Source: Chara braunii (Eukaryota; Streptophyta; Charophyceae; Charales; Characeae). Taken from it: a stretch of DNA of 64,000 nucleotides. Below, piece by piece: positions 1 to 11,867 of the stretch. The position numbers and the translations under genes were made by a program. Location: contig BFEA01000733.1 of NCBI GenBank assembly GCA_003427395.1, forward strand, positions 260,176 to 324,175, in the 5' to 3' direction. Below the pieces are notes generated by a model. That model made no database searches. It was not told the origin of the DNA and saw only the letters and a program-made list of their open reading frames with translations. Numbering within the stretch: position 1 is the stretch's first letter; each line of letters starts with the position of its first letter.

Positions 1-882
1 GATGGATGAATCTCTGGATTGTTTCTTTTCCTGATTGTGCAGGTAGGTTGGGAGGTGCATGTAAGAGGGAATCAACATTGCTTGCTCAAGATAATAATGG
101 GGATGCTTACCTTTCTCCCACGTGACCTGAATGCATGTGAAAGAAAAGAGGAAAACCAAAANTAATAATAATAAAAGAGTGAACAGGTGGGTGCCGAAAG
201 AACGAAGGCCGTCGGAAAATTAAAAGAAGAGAAGACAAGGGAACATCTTAGTATCTTCCCAAGGACTTCCCCATTCTATCTCGAATGACCATTATCCTCC
301 TATGCCCGTCTAAAAATATTTCACTTCTTTCTCTTCTTAATTCGTCTAAGTCGACCCTTCGCCAGGAAGGCATAGAGCGGTCGTCTGCACCTAGGGTCTA
401 GGCTTCTTCTGTCTAGGAGGCATCTGAGGCGGGGGTTCATTGCCTTAGGGGCCAGCCCTGTTAGCGACTCGGAGCGGACCGCTTATGCGGGGGGGATACC
501 ATGCTGTTGCGGTGGAGCCAGCCGAACTTCTGAGTCCTGAGCAATGTGTTCGGGCGAGGGGGAGGGGTATTCCAGACCACTTCCTAGAGGGCAGGGGGTC
601 TTGAAGCTAGGAGCAGTCGCCTCCTCGTGCTTTCAGGAAAAGGGAAGGCTGAATCTAGTACCCTGCTGGGTGGCCATATTAGGTGCCCTCTACGTGTGGG
701 AGGGCTGGCGCCACAAGAAGCCCAGCCCGTGATTCAACTAGTGTTAAAAGAAGTGCAAATAGGCACTACTTTCGCGGGCGGACCGTGACACAAGAATCAT
801 GGTCTGAAAAGGGGAGTAAAGATTGAACATGAAAATGAGTATACCTGAGTTATTTTGATAAAGTTACCGCTTCGTCGTTCAG
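1..882. other. No gene recognised
   Basis: I see no conserved coding sequence, RNA gene or clear repeat here. One ambiguous base lies at 162. A short open frame at 544-732 has no recognisable content. The stretch could be the upstream part of the unknown broken ORF that follows. Confidence 0.5.
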
Positions 883-1910
883 ATGCTTGCGGAGAGAGTG
901 ATTCTTCGATTGTTCATCACACGCGAGGCGGCGGCTAATTGGTTAGCGGTGCCGACACGATCCCGCGCCGGCATGGCACGAAAAGGAAGGCTGGTGTACA
1001 ACCCTCTACAAGTTTACTCGGAGCGGGACGTGCCACGATTCTGGGAAGGGAGCGCAAGGAAACCATCACGGAGTTATATTTTTTTGGTCGAGCCAGACCA
1101 GCGTATTGTGCGATATGATTTTGTGCCTCGTAATCCATCATGAGATTATGGAGATATGGACTTAGTTGTGGTTCACAAGGACTATCCAGAAGTAGAGAAC
1201 ATTCCTGAGGTTAGAGGGATGTTCCTCCATATTGTACTTCATTTGAACGATTTGCATGGTTCGTTCGGCCTCCTTCATCATGTGAGACGGGTCCAAGCGA
1301 ATAGATTTAATATCATTCGCTCGGAACGCTTTGACGTTACCGCGTTTTATGACGAGGCTTGTGAAATTTACGAGCGCCTCTTCTAACAGGTGGCTTCTTC
1401 GGTATGCAGATGCCTAGCGGATGGCGGGACTTCACTCAGGCCAGATATCTGCTGATTCGCGACACTATGGACGAGGAGCTGATCCGACGAGCGGAGCGAC
1501 TATTACTGGCTCGAGATGGAGTGCCCACACATTGGGTTGGATTTATCGGCCTGCTCAGTGATGGGCAGGGATTTTTCCCTAACTCACGCGCAGATGTTCG
1601 TGCCAATGTGGCCCGACTTCCGGACGAAGTTCACGGATACACCTTATACTTCCATCGTGCAAGCGACCTCCAACGCCTCTCTCGGGTCATTGTGAGCGTC
1701 AATATTACCCTATCCGGGGAGCGCCACGGCATCATCCGGATTAAAGAAACCGCTACCACGCACCTGTTTCGGATGCGCCAACCGTTCCGCGCCATAGTTT
1801 GGAGGCTCACCTCACGGGTGGTTTCTCTCTATGATACGCGGAAGGTCCGAGTTATGCGAGGCGGACGTGTCTCCACCTTCACTTTTGATGACGAGGAGCT
1901 TACATGACTC
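883..1910 (+). pseudogene. Unknown ORF broken by one stop and one frameshift
   Basis: I do not recognise this protein. Three open pieces (883-1143, 1156-1386, 1404-1907) look like one reading unit of about 340 codons. The first two share a frame and are separated only by a TGA at 1141-1143. The third is in another frame, and that frame is already open just upstream of 1404, so a small indel near 1380 joins them simply. Composition is balanced and protein-like, with many Arg, Asp, Glu and aromatic residues and no low-complexity runs, unlike the shadow frames nearby. No signal peptide, membrane segment or zinc motif is visible. An intron across the 1380s is an alternative to a frameshift. It may be a decayed host gene or an accessory ORF of a mobile element. 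Function is unknown. Confidence 0.4.
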
Positions 1911-3115
1911 GCCCGGATAGAGGTAGAGGCCCGTGAGGGCCGACAGGTTTATCCTGGCTGAGCGCACCTTCTCGGGTCAGGTGTAGTGGTAAGTGGTTCT
2001 TTTGTAGGGCCACATCTACGTGACTCTACAAGGGTAATAATGACAAAAAAAAACAACAACAAACGTGCGTAGGTAGGCCAACCAGATGGATAGTATTGTA
2101 ATTACCCCGATGATGGCACTATCATGCTTATGCAGTGAGGGGTAATCGATCACTGAGAAATGAGCCGAGCAAAATAAAAACCGAACACCTGAAAAGGTGT
2201 CGAGTAAAAGGGCGAGGGCGAAGTATCAGGAGATGAGACATCTTCATGCCAAGTATCTGGTGTTGGGGATGGGCACTTCGTCATTCGTGGAACAGAGAGA
2301 GTAATTATTGCCTAGGAGGACGAATCGACCGACAAAATTGTCAGTCGCTTCCCCGAATGGATGCATGCGGTACGACAATATGGTCAAACCGGGGGTTCAA
2401 ACACCGACAGAAGCCAGACCACTTGTTGATCTGAATGGTACCAGCGGTATTTACTTATATGAGCTGTGCGTGACGGATCTTCTGTCTTCGGACGGCGGTA
2501 GCCTTGTCTCTCCGGTCATGCAAGCAGGAAATGATAACCTTGGCAGGTCGTCTCGTTAAGTCGAAATGTTGTTTATGAGTATGAGATTATAACAGTACTA
2601 GGATTATACATTGGATTTCATGTTTGGTCGAGGCCTTCCTAGTTGACTGATGCTTGTTCGTACCGAGGAGATCAGCGCCCTAAAAAACGGACGACGTTCG
2701 GGTCCACCAGGCGTTAACCAAGCGTGCCTATACTCCAGCGAGCGAGCAAACGCCCTCGGCTGACCTACCTCTGCAATTGCATGTAAAAGCTTTCGCACGT
2801 GGGTTGGCAGCTCGGCGGGGATACGCCCCCAAGGGTGATGACAGCCCCTTAGGGAAGGTAAGATGTGCCCCGCGAGAACCTGTCCTGTCGTAGGGGACCG
2901 CGGGATATACAGCTGGCGCACCCGGCTAGAGCGGCGAAGGGACAATGCAACCGCGTCCGCCTCGGCGGTTCGCAGAATCACTTATGCATCGTCCTAAGTT
3001 GTCTTTTCATTTTGTTTCGTTCTAACTCTTGCGTGACATAGTCGGGAGGGCCCTCGTTTACGCAAGGGCCGATGCGCCCGACACCGCTTCCATCCCCTAA
3101 CCACCCGAACCCCGA
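1911..3115. other. No supported gene
   Basis: An A-rich patch lies at 2044-2060. Open frames at 2246-2559 (+) and 2604-2981 (-) have no recognised domain and unremarkable composition. The 5' LTR expected for the chromovirus that follows was looked for here and not found. Confidence 0.4.
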
Positions 3116-3147
3116 TTAGGGTTTTCTTAGGGTTTTTCTAGGGTTTC
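3116..3147 (+). promoter_or_regulatory. Telobox-like TAGGGTTT cluster upstream of gag
   Basis: Three closely spaced TAGGGTTT cores occur in about 32 bases, just before the gag-like region. In plants such telobox-like motifs are common in promoters and 5' leaders. Here it could be a leader element of the retroelement or a short interstitial telomere-like tract. No function is shown by the sequence. Confidence 0.3.
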
Positions 3148-3182
3148 AGGTTCTTCTAACCCCCCTACTCCCCCGCCTCATC

Positions 3183-6042
3183 TTGTCGGGCACCCTAGAC
3201 CTGAACGACTCCTCTCCCCTCGACCGGATTCACTCCAGGATCTCACGCGCGACCCGCTGGTCACGGGGCGAGCCGACACACGACTACCTACTCCACTCTC
3301 ACGGTCCCCTCCCTCTCACCGATGATCTCATGTCCCTATACCATAACCCATCTCTCCCCCCACCTCCCACCATGTCTACCTATATTCCTTCACCGCTCAC
3401 GGACAGGGCTACAATTGAGAAAATTGTCGTGGTGCCGTCCACCTCTCAGGCGTCCACCCACCCGACGGTCCAGGGTCAGCAAGTTATGGACCCCACGGAC
3501 CTTCGAGTTGTTCTTGAGCCTCTCCTTGCACCTCTGCAAGCGCGACTCGATGTGCTTGCACCCTTGGAGAGGCAAGTCAATGTGCTCCCCCTTGAAGTTC
3601 ACCGCCTGAAAGGTTCTCCTCATTGCTCTCCCCACCACTCTTAGACCCCATCCGCTACCGGCTCGGAGTCTGGCTCTCCACGACTCTAGGGACAGAGATG
3701 TGGCGGTTCGTCCTCCTCCGCGGGCCAGGTTCAGCACTCCCCCTCCGCAGTAGAGAGTGTTGCTTCCGCTCAGACCATACCGTATGTTGCGGCACATCCA
3801 TTGGCCTCCGCCGCTCTCGCCGCCCCTGCCGCTTCGGCCACTTCCGCAGGTACTGTCGTCCAGAAACCGGAATCTGGCCAGACAGTTTCCTCAACCCACC
3901 CCGATGCTGATTCCCAGCTTCCTGCATCGATCGTGGCACTATAGCTAGGAGTTCTTCCTCCTCCTGCTAAGGTACTCTCTCCGCCTCCTCCACCTCCGAC
4001 CCCTCGCACCCAGCGAGCGATTACCCTACAGGTCACAGTGACGCAACTCCAGACGGAGATTCTCTCCTTGAGACAACCTCACCCTTCACAGGTTGCTCAT
4101 CCCTCTTCTTCTTATACTGCCCCTCTGACCTTTGTCTTGCTGGCTCGTTTCCCTTGACCGCTGCCCCCCCCTTTACCCTACTACCTTGCTACTCCGTCAC
4201 AGTTGGGTGTGGATGTTGCCTCCACGTCTACTGGACCGTCCACCAGCAGCCCCGACTCTCAGCCTGCTACCACTTCCACGTTTTCACAGGCCTCGACATT
4301 TGCCGCCGCAGTGCAGGCCTATCGACCTCTTTCCCCTCGCCGTCAGCATCGTGGTCCCACCCTTGTGCGTCTGTCGGACATACCCGACTTCGATGCTACT
4401 ATGCGTGTATCACACTGGTTGCAGGCTGCCATATGAGCTCTGACATTAACTAACACTCGTCAGGAGATGTGGTGCTCCATGCTCGCAACGAAATTACGAT
4501 GCAGCGCGTTCTCCGCATGGGAGAACAATTATTCCCATCGTACTCGCTCACGTGAGGATCTCACTTTCACGGATCTCCACGATGCAACTGACGCCTTAGA
4601 TCTGGTTACCCGGACGCAGTGGCACGGGTCCTCCACACCAGCCGATCTTAAGCGTTACATTAGAGTGTTTCAGGACGCTTGCCTCATTTGCGATAAGGCA
4701 CGCCTACCTGAGGTCCTTTTGACCATTGCAACAGGTTCGTAGTCATTCTCCTGACTGACTACCGCATCGAGCTCTGGTGACAGAGCTTCGCCTCCTTCGA
4801 GCAGGCCTATGAGGCTCCTTGACACTACCTGAAGATGCGGAGTCACTTCTCAGACACCCCATCTTCTTTGTGATCCACCGTCGGCGCCACCCATCACGCG
4901 GCACCATGCGCGGTTGATCCTCCTTCGCCGACCGCTTTCGCCGACCATCTCGACCTGGAGTGTCATTCTCTCGGCACCACAATTCTCTAGAGTACGACGA
5001 GGACGCCTCGGCTGAGCTTGACCCTACCCTTGGGGACGCCCCCAAGGACATCGAGCTCCGAGACGTCACTAGTATCACTTGGATGACGACACTTTTCCCG
5101 TGCCCGAGCACCTGCAGATGGTGATGGTACTATGCGTGTATTGCACTGGTTGCAGGCTGCCATATGAGCGCTGACACTAACTAACACTCGTGAGGAGTTG
5201 TGGTGCTCCACGCTTGCAACTAAATTGCGAGGCAGCGCGTTCTCCGCATGGGAGAACTATTATCCCCGTCGTACTCGCTCAGGTGAGGATCCCACTCTCG
5301 TGGATCTTCACGATACGACTGACGGCTTACATCTGGTTACCCAGACGCAGTGGCGCGGGTCCTCCACACCAGTCGATCTTAACCGTCACATTAGAGTGTT
5401 TCAGGACGCTTGCCTCATTTGCGATAAGGAACTCCTACAGACGTCCTTTTTACCAACATGTTCGTATTCATTCTCCCGACTGACTACCGCATCGAGCTCT
5501 GGCGACAGAGCTTCGCCTCCTCCGAGCAAGCCTACGAGGCTGCTCGACAGTACCAGAAGATGCGGAGTCACTTCTCAGACACCCCCATCTTCTTTGCTAT
5601 CCACCGTCGGCGTCACCCAGTCACATGGCAACACTCGCGGTCGATCCTCCTTCGCCGACCGCTTTCGCCAACCATCTCGACCTGGAGTATCATTTTCTCG
5701 GCGCTTCAATTCTCTAGAGTATGACCAGGACGCCTCGGCCAAGCTTGACCCTACCCTTGGGGACGCCCCCGAGGACATCGAGCTCTGAGACGTCATCAGT
5801 ATCACTTGGATGACGACACTTTTCCTGTGGCCGAGTGCCTGCGGATGGCCATGTCCGCCATGGGTCGTGCGAGCACTCGGGTGGCAAAGGTTGGGGCCCG
5901 CACGATCACGGTTCCTCAGATCGACCTCCCGCAAGGTTTTGTTCCTCCTGGTGGAGCTCTATCTTCTGAAGATCGCGCCGCCCTCGAGGCCCGTCGCGGC
6001 TGCCTTCGTTGCCGCCCGGATGGACACACCACCTCACGGTGA
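3183..6042 (+). pseudogene. gag remnant with zinc knuckle
   Basis: This is the structural-protein region of the chromovirus. The first part (3183-4300) is rich in Pro, Ser and Thr. The capsid-like part lies in the duplicated block 4392-5850. The C-terminal part (5806-6042) ends in a nucleocapsid knuckle at 6001-6042. The expected Cys-X2-Cys-X4-His-X4-Cys spacing is seen, but the last Cys codon is replaced by TGA at 6040-6042. The open frame at 3183 begins with TTG, so no start codon is secure. Frames change several times. The assignment rests on position before protease and RT and on the knuckle; the capsid part itself would not be recognisable alone. Confidence 0.65.
4392..5850 (+). repeat. 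731-bp tandem duplication inside gag
   Basis: The segment from about 4392 to 5122 is repeated at about 5123-5850. The same landmarks recur at an offset of 731 bases, for example the block at 4398 and 5129 and the one near 5071-5090 and 5800-5820. The copies differ by many substitutions, and the translations at 4467-4742 and 5198-5420 align residue for residue. The duplication is therefore old. It would double the capsid-like region if the frame were open. Confidence 0.9.
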
Positions 6043-6534
6043 CCATACCGTGTCGCCCTGGATCGCTATTACGCTAACATCTCTCATCAGTGCCGATCTC
6101 AGTCCCCCTCCGTCCCTCCCGGCCAACCCCACTCAACTAGTCACGGTTCAGTGTACCGCTGAAGCCTCGCACGTAGCCGGCTTCTTGACCACGGAGTCGC
6201 GATTTGCCCTTTTGGCTACCCCACCAGAGGATCCTCAGGACACGACAGATGCAGTTCCCTCTGCCCCACTGTCTATCGAGGTACTGTCTGCCCCACAACA
6301 GACTGCCGCATCTACTCGTTCCCCTCCGAGACTTCCTACGCGTTGCACCATTCGCACAACTCGTTGTAGTGCCCTCCTGGCGACTCACGATGATGTTGTG
6401 TCATCTCTCCTGGATTTGAGCATCCTTCAGGCTCGCCAAGAGCGACTCATAAAGCCACATAACTGCGTCCTCTTCTCGCTCTGCTCTCTGACCTTGATCG
6501 CACCCTCCTCAGTATCCTTATTCGCCTAGCGACA

Positions 6535-8800
6535 TCTACGAGGGTGTACCGCGCTTTATGTGACTCTGGCTCGCAGGGAGATTTTATTCACCCTTGAGTG
6601 GTTGAGGAAGCTCACCTAGCTACGTCTAGGTCTCGCTCTCCTATCTCCCTTACCCTCGGAGATAAGATGACGGAGCGCTTCTTCGATCAAACGGTCCTTG
6701 ATTTCCATTTCTCCCTCACTTTCCAGCCCTCGGATAGTACCGAGGTGCCTCGGTGCTACCATTCGTCCTCATACTTCGACGTGTTGGAGACCGGGTACGA
6801 CTTTATCCTTGGCACTCTCTGGTCTCGCCGGTTCCGTGGCACAGAGGCCGAATGGGTGACTGGGACACTCGTTCTCAAAACGAATTGTGGTCAAATCCAT
6901 CCAGTCCCCTTTATTGGAACCAAGGGCGACACCCCTCTAGCCCTACCTCCCAAGGACCCTCGTCCCTCAAGGTCCCACCCAGACATCGCCTTCACTTCTC
7001 CTCGTCGGTTTGCTCACTTCATACGACAGGAGGACGTCACGTTCTACTCAGTGAACACCATGAATCTTCTTCGCTACGATCCACTCTGTCCAGAGGTTGA
7101 GCTCATCTCATTGGAGCCCGATCCCCCTGACCCTTCCTCCATCTTCGTGGCTCCCATCTCTATGTCCACCCATCAGCCTCTGGATACACCCTCCACGTCC
7201 AAGGCCCCTGCGTCGTCGACTGTTGAGCCCACACATACGTCTCGTGCCGACGTAGACGTTGAGGAACTCACACGGTTCACGGAAGACTTAGAGTCCGCCG
7301 TTCACGACCTGATTCGAGAGTACTGCGACGTATTCCCCCCGTATTTCTCATACAGCGGAATCCCCCCGATGCACGGTGTTGAGCATTCTATATAGCCCGT
7401 GCCTGACTATTGTGTTCACCACCTGGCACCGTACCAACTCTCGATTCCAGAGGCGACGGAACTCAAGCGCCAGCTTGAGGAGCTCCTTCAACTGGGTTTC
7501 ATTAAACCTAGTAACTCCCCGTGGGGTGCACCGGTTCACTTTGCTCGCAAAGCGGATGGAACTCTCCCCCTCTGCATCGACTACCGCGGGCTTAACCATT
7601 ACACAGTTAAGAACAACTACCCCATGCCTCACACGGATGAGTTGTTTGACCATTTGACAGACAACCGCTTCTTTACGAATATCGATCTTCGTAGCGGTTA
7701 CCATCAGATACGCGTAGCCATAGAGGACCATCCGAAGACCGCTTTTCGGTTGCACTTCGACCACTACGAGTTCAGGATGATGCCATTCCGCCTCACCAAT
7801 GCACCCCCCACCTTCCAAATGGAGTTGAACGACATCTTCAGGGACATCCTCGAAGAATAAGTTCTCATATACCTGGACGATATCCTGGTCTAAAGTCGTA
7901 CCTTACAACATCATCTCAAACACCTTTGCGATGTCCTACAGCGCTTACACTAGCGTGACTTTTATGCCAAGCTTAGTAAGTGCCGCTTTGCCCAGAGCAA
8001 AGCGGACTTCCTAGGACACAATGTGTTTGACCAAGGTCTCCACATAGACGACGCGAAGATCACTGCTATTGCGAGGTGGTCTGTCCCCACGTCTGTCAAG
8101 CAGCTGCGCAGTTTTCTAGGTCTCACTAGTTATTATAGTAATTTCATTCGGGGATACGCTAGGTATTCCTACGTCCTTACCTTCACCCTTCTGCGGAAAA
8201 ACCCGCCGTGGTCTTGGACACCCCCGTGCGGGAACATCTTTCACGACCTCAAGAAGACGGTAACTTGTGCGCTTGTTCTTCGCCTCCCCGATTTTGATCG
8301 CCCCTCTATGGTCACCACCGATGCGTCAAATTTTGCAGTAGGAGTTGTCCTCTCTCAGGTGTTTTCCTCTACTCCGGATTCATCTTATCCCCATGTTCCT
8401 CTTCCCCCCCTCCTTTCTGCTTACACTGCTTCTCGACTGACACCTACCCTCCCACCTCTTCCGTCCATTGACAGTCCTCCTGTTACTAACTCCCCGACCA
8501 TCGCAGAGGACGAGACTGTTGACGCTCGTACTAAAGATTGTCCAATCGCCTTCTACTCTCGTCAGCTACTGCCTGCGGAGATAAACTACACTGTCGATGA
8601 ACGTGAGGTTCTCGCAGTAGTTTATGTTACCGGCATTGGCTTCATTACCTGCACTGGGCGCCCTTCATGGTGAGCACAAACAACTCAGTTGTTGTTGGCG
8701 TGATTTATCCGAGTTCAGTTTCACCACTCAGCCCATCAAAGGTGAAACGAACTGCGTCGTCGATGCCTTGTCCCGCCGTCCTTATCACAATCAGGAGCCC
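6535..8800 (+). pseudogene. Protease, reverse transcriptase and RNase H of chromovirus
   Basis: A retropepsin-type aspartic protease is indicated by Asp-Ser-Gly at 6562-6570 followed by the downstream Phe-Ile-Leu-Gly segment near 6800. Reverse transcriptase spans about 7399-8200. It has the PWGAP block, the DYR block, the DLRSGYHQI block and Tyr-Leu-Asp-Asp at 7870-7881, so the catalytic aspartates remain. RNase H starts with TTDASNFAVG near 8320 and continues through the FYSRQL and DEREVLAVVY blocks to about 8630, then shifts frame into the RHWLHYLHWAPF block. In-frame stops lie at 6595, 7393, 7858 and 7891. A Ser/Pro-rich insertion of about 55 codons (8370-8530) sits between RNase H blocks. 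These enzymes copy element RNA into DNA. This copy cannot encode them whole. Confidence 0.9.
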
Positions 8801-8969
8801 ATCCATCTTGTTACCATCTCCATTACCAGTGTTTATCAGTCAGTGATCGACGCATATCGCACTCATTACTGCCACTGTCCATATTATTGCGCCATCCATG
8901 CGACATTGCGGAGTGGCAAGACCATCCCCTCGTACTCATTCGATGAGAACGGTCTCGTGTACTAGCATG

Positions 8970-10560
8970 GCAGATCTGGTCAGCTATAACCATATATCTG
9001 AGTTCACTCCACTTGACATCTCCGTGTCCAGGCTGTAGCAGAGTTCCATGACAAGGCAACTGCCGGTCATATGTGCTTCCATAAGACGTTCGCTCGCGTT
9101 TGTCGCCTATACGTCTGGCCGAAGTCCAAGGACTTCGTCAAAGCCGACATCCAGGAGTGTCCTACCTGTCAGAAGGTGAACAGTGCGGACCACCTTCCGT
9201 ATGGGTTACTTCAACCCTTACCCATACCTGAGGGTCGTTGGCAGTCCATCTCGATGGATTTCATTGGTCCCCTCTGCCCACCCACTGAGTGTGGTCATGA
9301 TGCTATCTTGGTCATCGTCGATCGCTTCACGAAGCCTGTACGTTGTGTACCGTGCCGCTATCGCATTAACGCTCGTGAGGTCGCAGACATCTTCTTCGAC
9401 CGAGTCGTGAGAGATCACGACTTACCTCAGAGCATCATGCACGACCGTGACCCACGCTTTACCAGCACATTCTGGCGACGCCTACACGAGGTGTATAGAT
9501 CCCTGTTCCGCTTTTCATCATCTTAACATCCTCAGACAGATGGTCAGACTGAGGTCACCAATAAAACTCTCGGTAATATCCTCTGAAAGTTTGTTAGGGA
9601 TGACCAGCAGTGAGACTTACACTTAGCCCACACGGAGATTGCGTACAACCACGTTGTTTCTCCTGCTGGGGGGATGTCGCCATTCTATTGCGACCTCGGC
9701 TACCACCCTCACGTACCCGCGGACTTCCTACGACCATCGTGGTTGCACCCAGACACTCGTTATCCTGCGCTTGAGGACTGGATGGCCCACATGGCGACGA
9801 TTATAAAGCACACACACGAGAGTCTAGCCGACTCCCAGACTCGCATGGCCACACGGGCAAACCGATCATGAATGGATCATCCATTCAAAGTCGATGACGA
9901 TGTGTTCGCTGACGCATGCCACTTGTAGCTCGAAGCGGATACGCTTCGTAAGTTCATGCGTCGTTTCTTTGGTCCATGTCGCATTTTTTAGACCGTCGGT
10001 TCTCATAATGTCGTTAGTCCGGTTAGCTTTCGTATGAAGCTACTTGATTATCTTCGATACTCTCGTGTACACGATGTTTACTACGTCTCCTTGCTGCTTT
10101 CTTATCGCCGACCGTCCGAGCGATTCACCAGACGTCCCTATGTGCGCCCTCCAACCATCATGGTGGACGGTCATGAGGAGTTCGTTGTTTCCGACATCGT
10201 ATCTCGCCGAGTTACCGACGATACCCCTCCACGCATCGAGTACCTTTTGCGTTGGAAGGGCTATCCTGATTAGGAGGCTACTTGGGAGCCCCTCGAGCAC
10301 TTGCAGCACGCTCGGATGTTAGCGCGTGCACATGATCATGCTCGTCGTGCTGAGACATCGGCTCCGACTCAGCCGATTGACCCTCTTCTCCTCCTCCGGC
10401 TAAAAAGATCGCTGAGGACGAGCCCGCTGCCTCTGAGACCGTTCTTCAGCAGCAGAGAGTCGCCTCCCCGTATCCACAATACATTCGTCGACCCCCTCAA
10501 CGTCTCGACGACTAACACTCTGATCACCTACTATCTTCCTACTGACTCACACCTTTAGGT
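8970..10560 (+). pseudogene. Integrase and chromodomain of chromovirus
   Basis: The integrase N-terminal zinc site (two His, then Cys-Pro-Thr-Cys) is at about 9040-9175. The catalytic core follows with Asp in SMDFIG near 9255, Asp in HDRDPRFTS near 9440 and Glu in DGQTEVTN near 9550, so all three acidic residues are present. The C-terminal DNA-binding part runs to about 10130. A chromodomain follows at 10180-10330, with VSDIVSRR, EYLLRWKGYPD and ATWEP blocks and a TAG at 10270 between the last two. Stops also lie near 9524, 9584 and 9868. All of this is in frame 2, so decay is mainly by point mutation. After 10330 the frame becomes low-complexity and I recognise nothing. Confidence 0.9.
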
Positions 10561-11137
10561 ACCTCATCATCAACTTTTTGAGGATGTCAGCGTTTTGCTT
10601 CTCTGCTTCGACATCGACTCGACTCCTACTTCACCGACGTCATTGACCACTTCGACGACTTCAGCTACCTTCTCGACTTCAACCACCTTATCAGCTTCAG
10701 CCACTTTGGACGTGACTACTTCATACCATCACCCTACCCTGTACATTCTCTTGCATCTGTCGCATGATGGTTCTCACTTAGTCGGGTCTTCTCGAGTTGG
10801 GTTCTCCCTTGGTATCGCATCGGCATTGGGACCGTAGCGTTATCTTGGCTTCCGTGATCCTAGATCTACCTCCCTCCTGCCCAGTCGGTGAGTTTTGTGC
10901 CTGTTTCCCTCACCCACCGCCCTCATCACCCTAGTGTCGGCTTTTGCTTGCCTTCAGTTAGGCACATCTCCACCCTATTCCAGCCTCCCCTTTTTCATGG
11001 TCAACCCTGCATAGTGTCACACTCTCACCCTTTTGTCGATCATTACGTGCTTTTATGGTTTATCTATTGGCGTCATTGGTTTTGTTTAGCTACCATTCTC
11101 CCTCACCATGAGCTTGATGACCGAACCATCCTTCATG

Positions 11138-11867
11138 TGTGACCGCCCTTAGGAGTTTCAATTATAAGGTTGCATTAACCCCTGTGAGACCATCCCACTC
11201 TTAGTGGTTCAGCGATATGATATTATCTTGTGACATATTGCTCTTTTTACCTCCAGCACCGAGGCCATTGCCTCAAGGACTTTAGGATTGTATCATGCTA
11301 CATTTCATTTTCTGCTGGTAGTTAGGCTGTGTATATAAGACTTTTGCCTTGCATTCAATATTATATAGCTTACGCTGCATCCCATGGACTCCGCATGGAG
11401 CTTGCTCCGCATCCTAGATTTCTCATCTTTCTTTATTGCAGAGTTCCGCTGCTTTGGCAGATATCGTGTTTATGGCTCTTGCGATCCATTACAGGTCTGA
11501 GGATCGTCCAGCGAGTCTTTATCTGCCCTAGCCTACAACCAGGGCCTATTGGGCTATTTGCCAGTTCGGCCTGTGGGACCAGGTCGTGGCCTGATCCGAC
11601 AGGCCGTGTACTGTTTCAGTTCACTCCAGTCCTGCCCGAGACCACTGTCAGTATCAGGCCAGGCCAGTCCAGTCCAGTCAGTCCGCTGGGGGTATACCCC
11701 AACTGCAGTTTGTATTTCGTCATTCTTCAATATTGCATATCTTAGATTACGTGCGTGTTGAGTCTGCGTCGGAGTTGCATTGTCCCTTCCAGGTCCATCT
11801 CTACCTACTCCCTCGTCATCCCTTCTTCTCCATCCTGACGGACCGCCATCCCGGCGGGTCCGTCACA
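11138..11867 (+). repeat. Possible 3' LTR of the chromovirus
   Basis: The segment begins TGTGAC and ends GTCACA, a 6-bp inverted repeat as at LTR ends. It contains TATATAAG near 11332 as a possible promoter. It lies downstream of the chromodomain, and LINE sequence starts at the next base. Against it, there is no purine-rich tract just upstream and no matching copy before gag in this window. The exact ends are therefore tentative. Confidence 0.4.

Larger units (their letters stand above)
3183..11867 (+). mobile_element. Degenerate Ty3/gypsy chromovirus
   Basis: The order of domains is proline-rich gag, CCHC zinc knuckle, protease (DSG), reverse transcriptase, RNase H, integrase, chromodomain and a possible 3' LTR. 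This is the order of chromoviral Ty3/gypsy elements, whose chromodomain targets integration to chromatin marks. Stops and frameshifts occur throughout, so it cannot be autonomous. Protease to RNase H is mostly in frame 1; integrase to chromodomain is in frame 2. No 5' LTR, primer site or polypurine tract is visible. Its 3' end directly abuts a minus-strand LINE at 11868, which suggests it inserted into that LINE or that a deletion joined them. Confidence 0.85.

Noticed and set aside
2604-2981. 125-codon minus ORF as the missing 3' part of the LINE
   Set aside because: It shows no post-RT LINE blocks and does not continue the sequence that breaks off at 11868.
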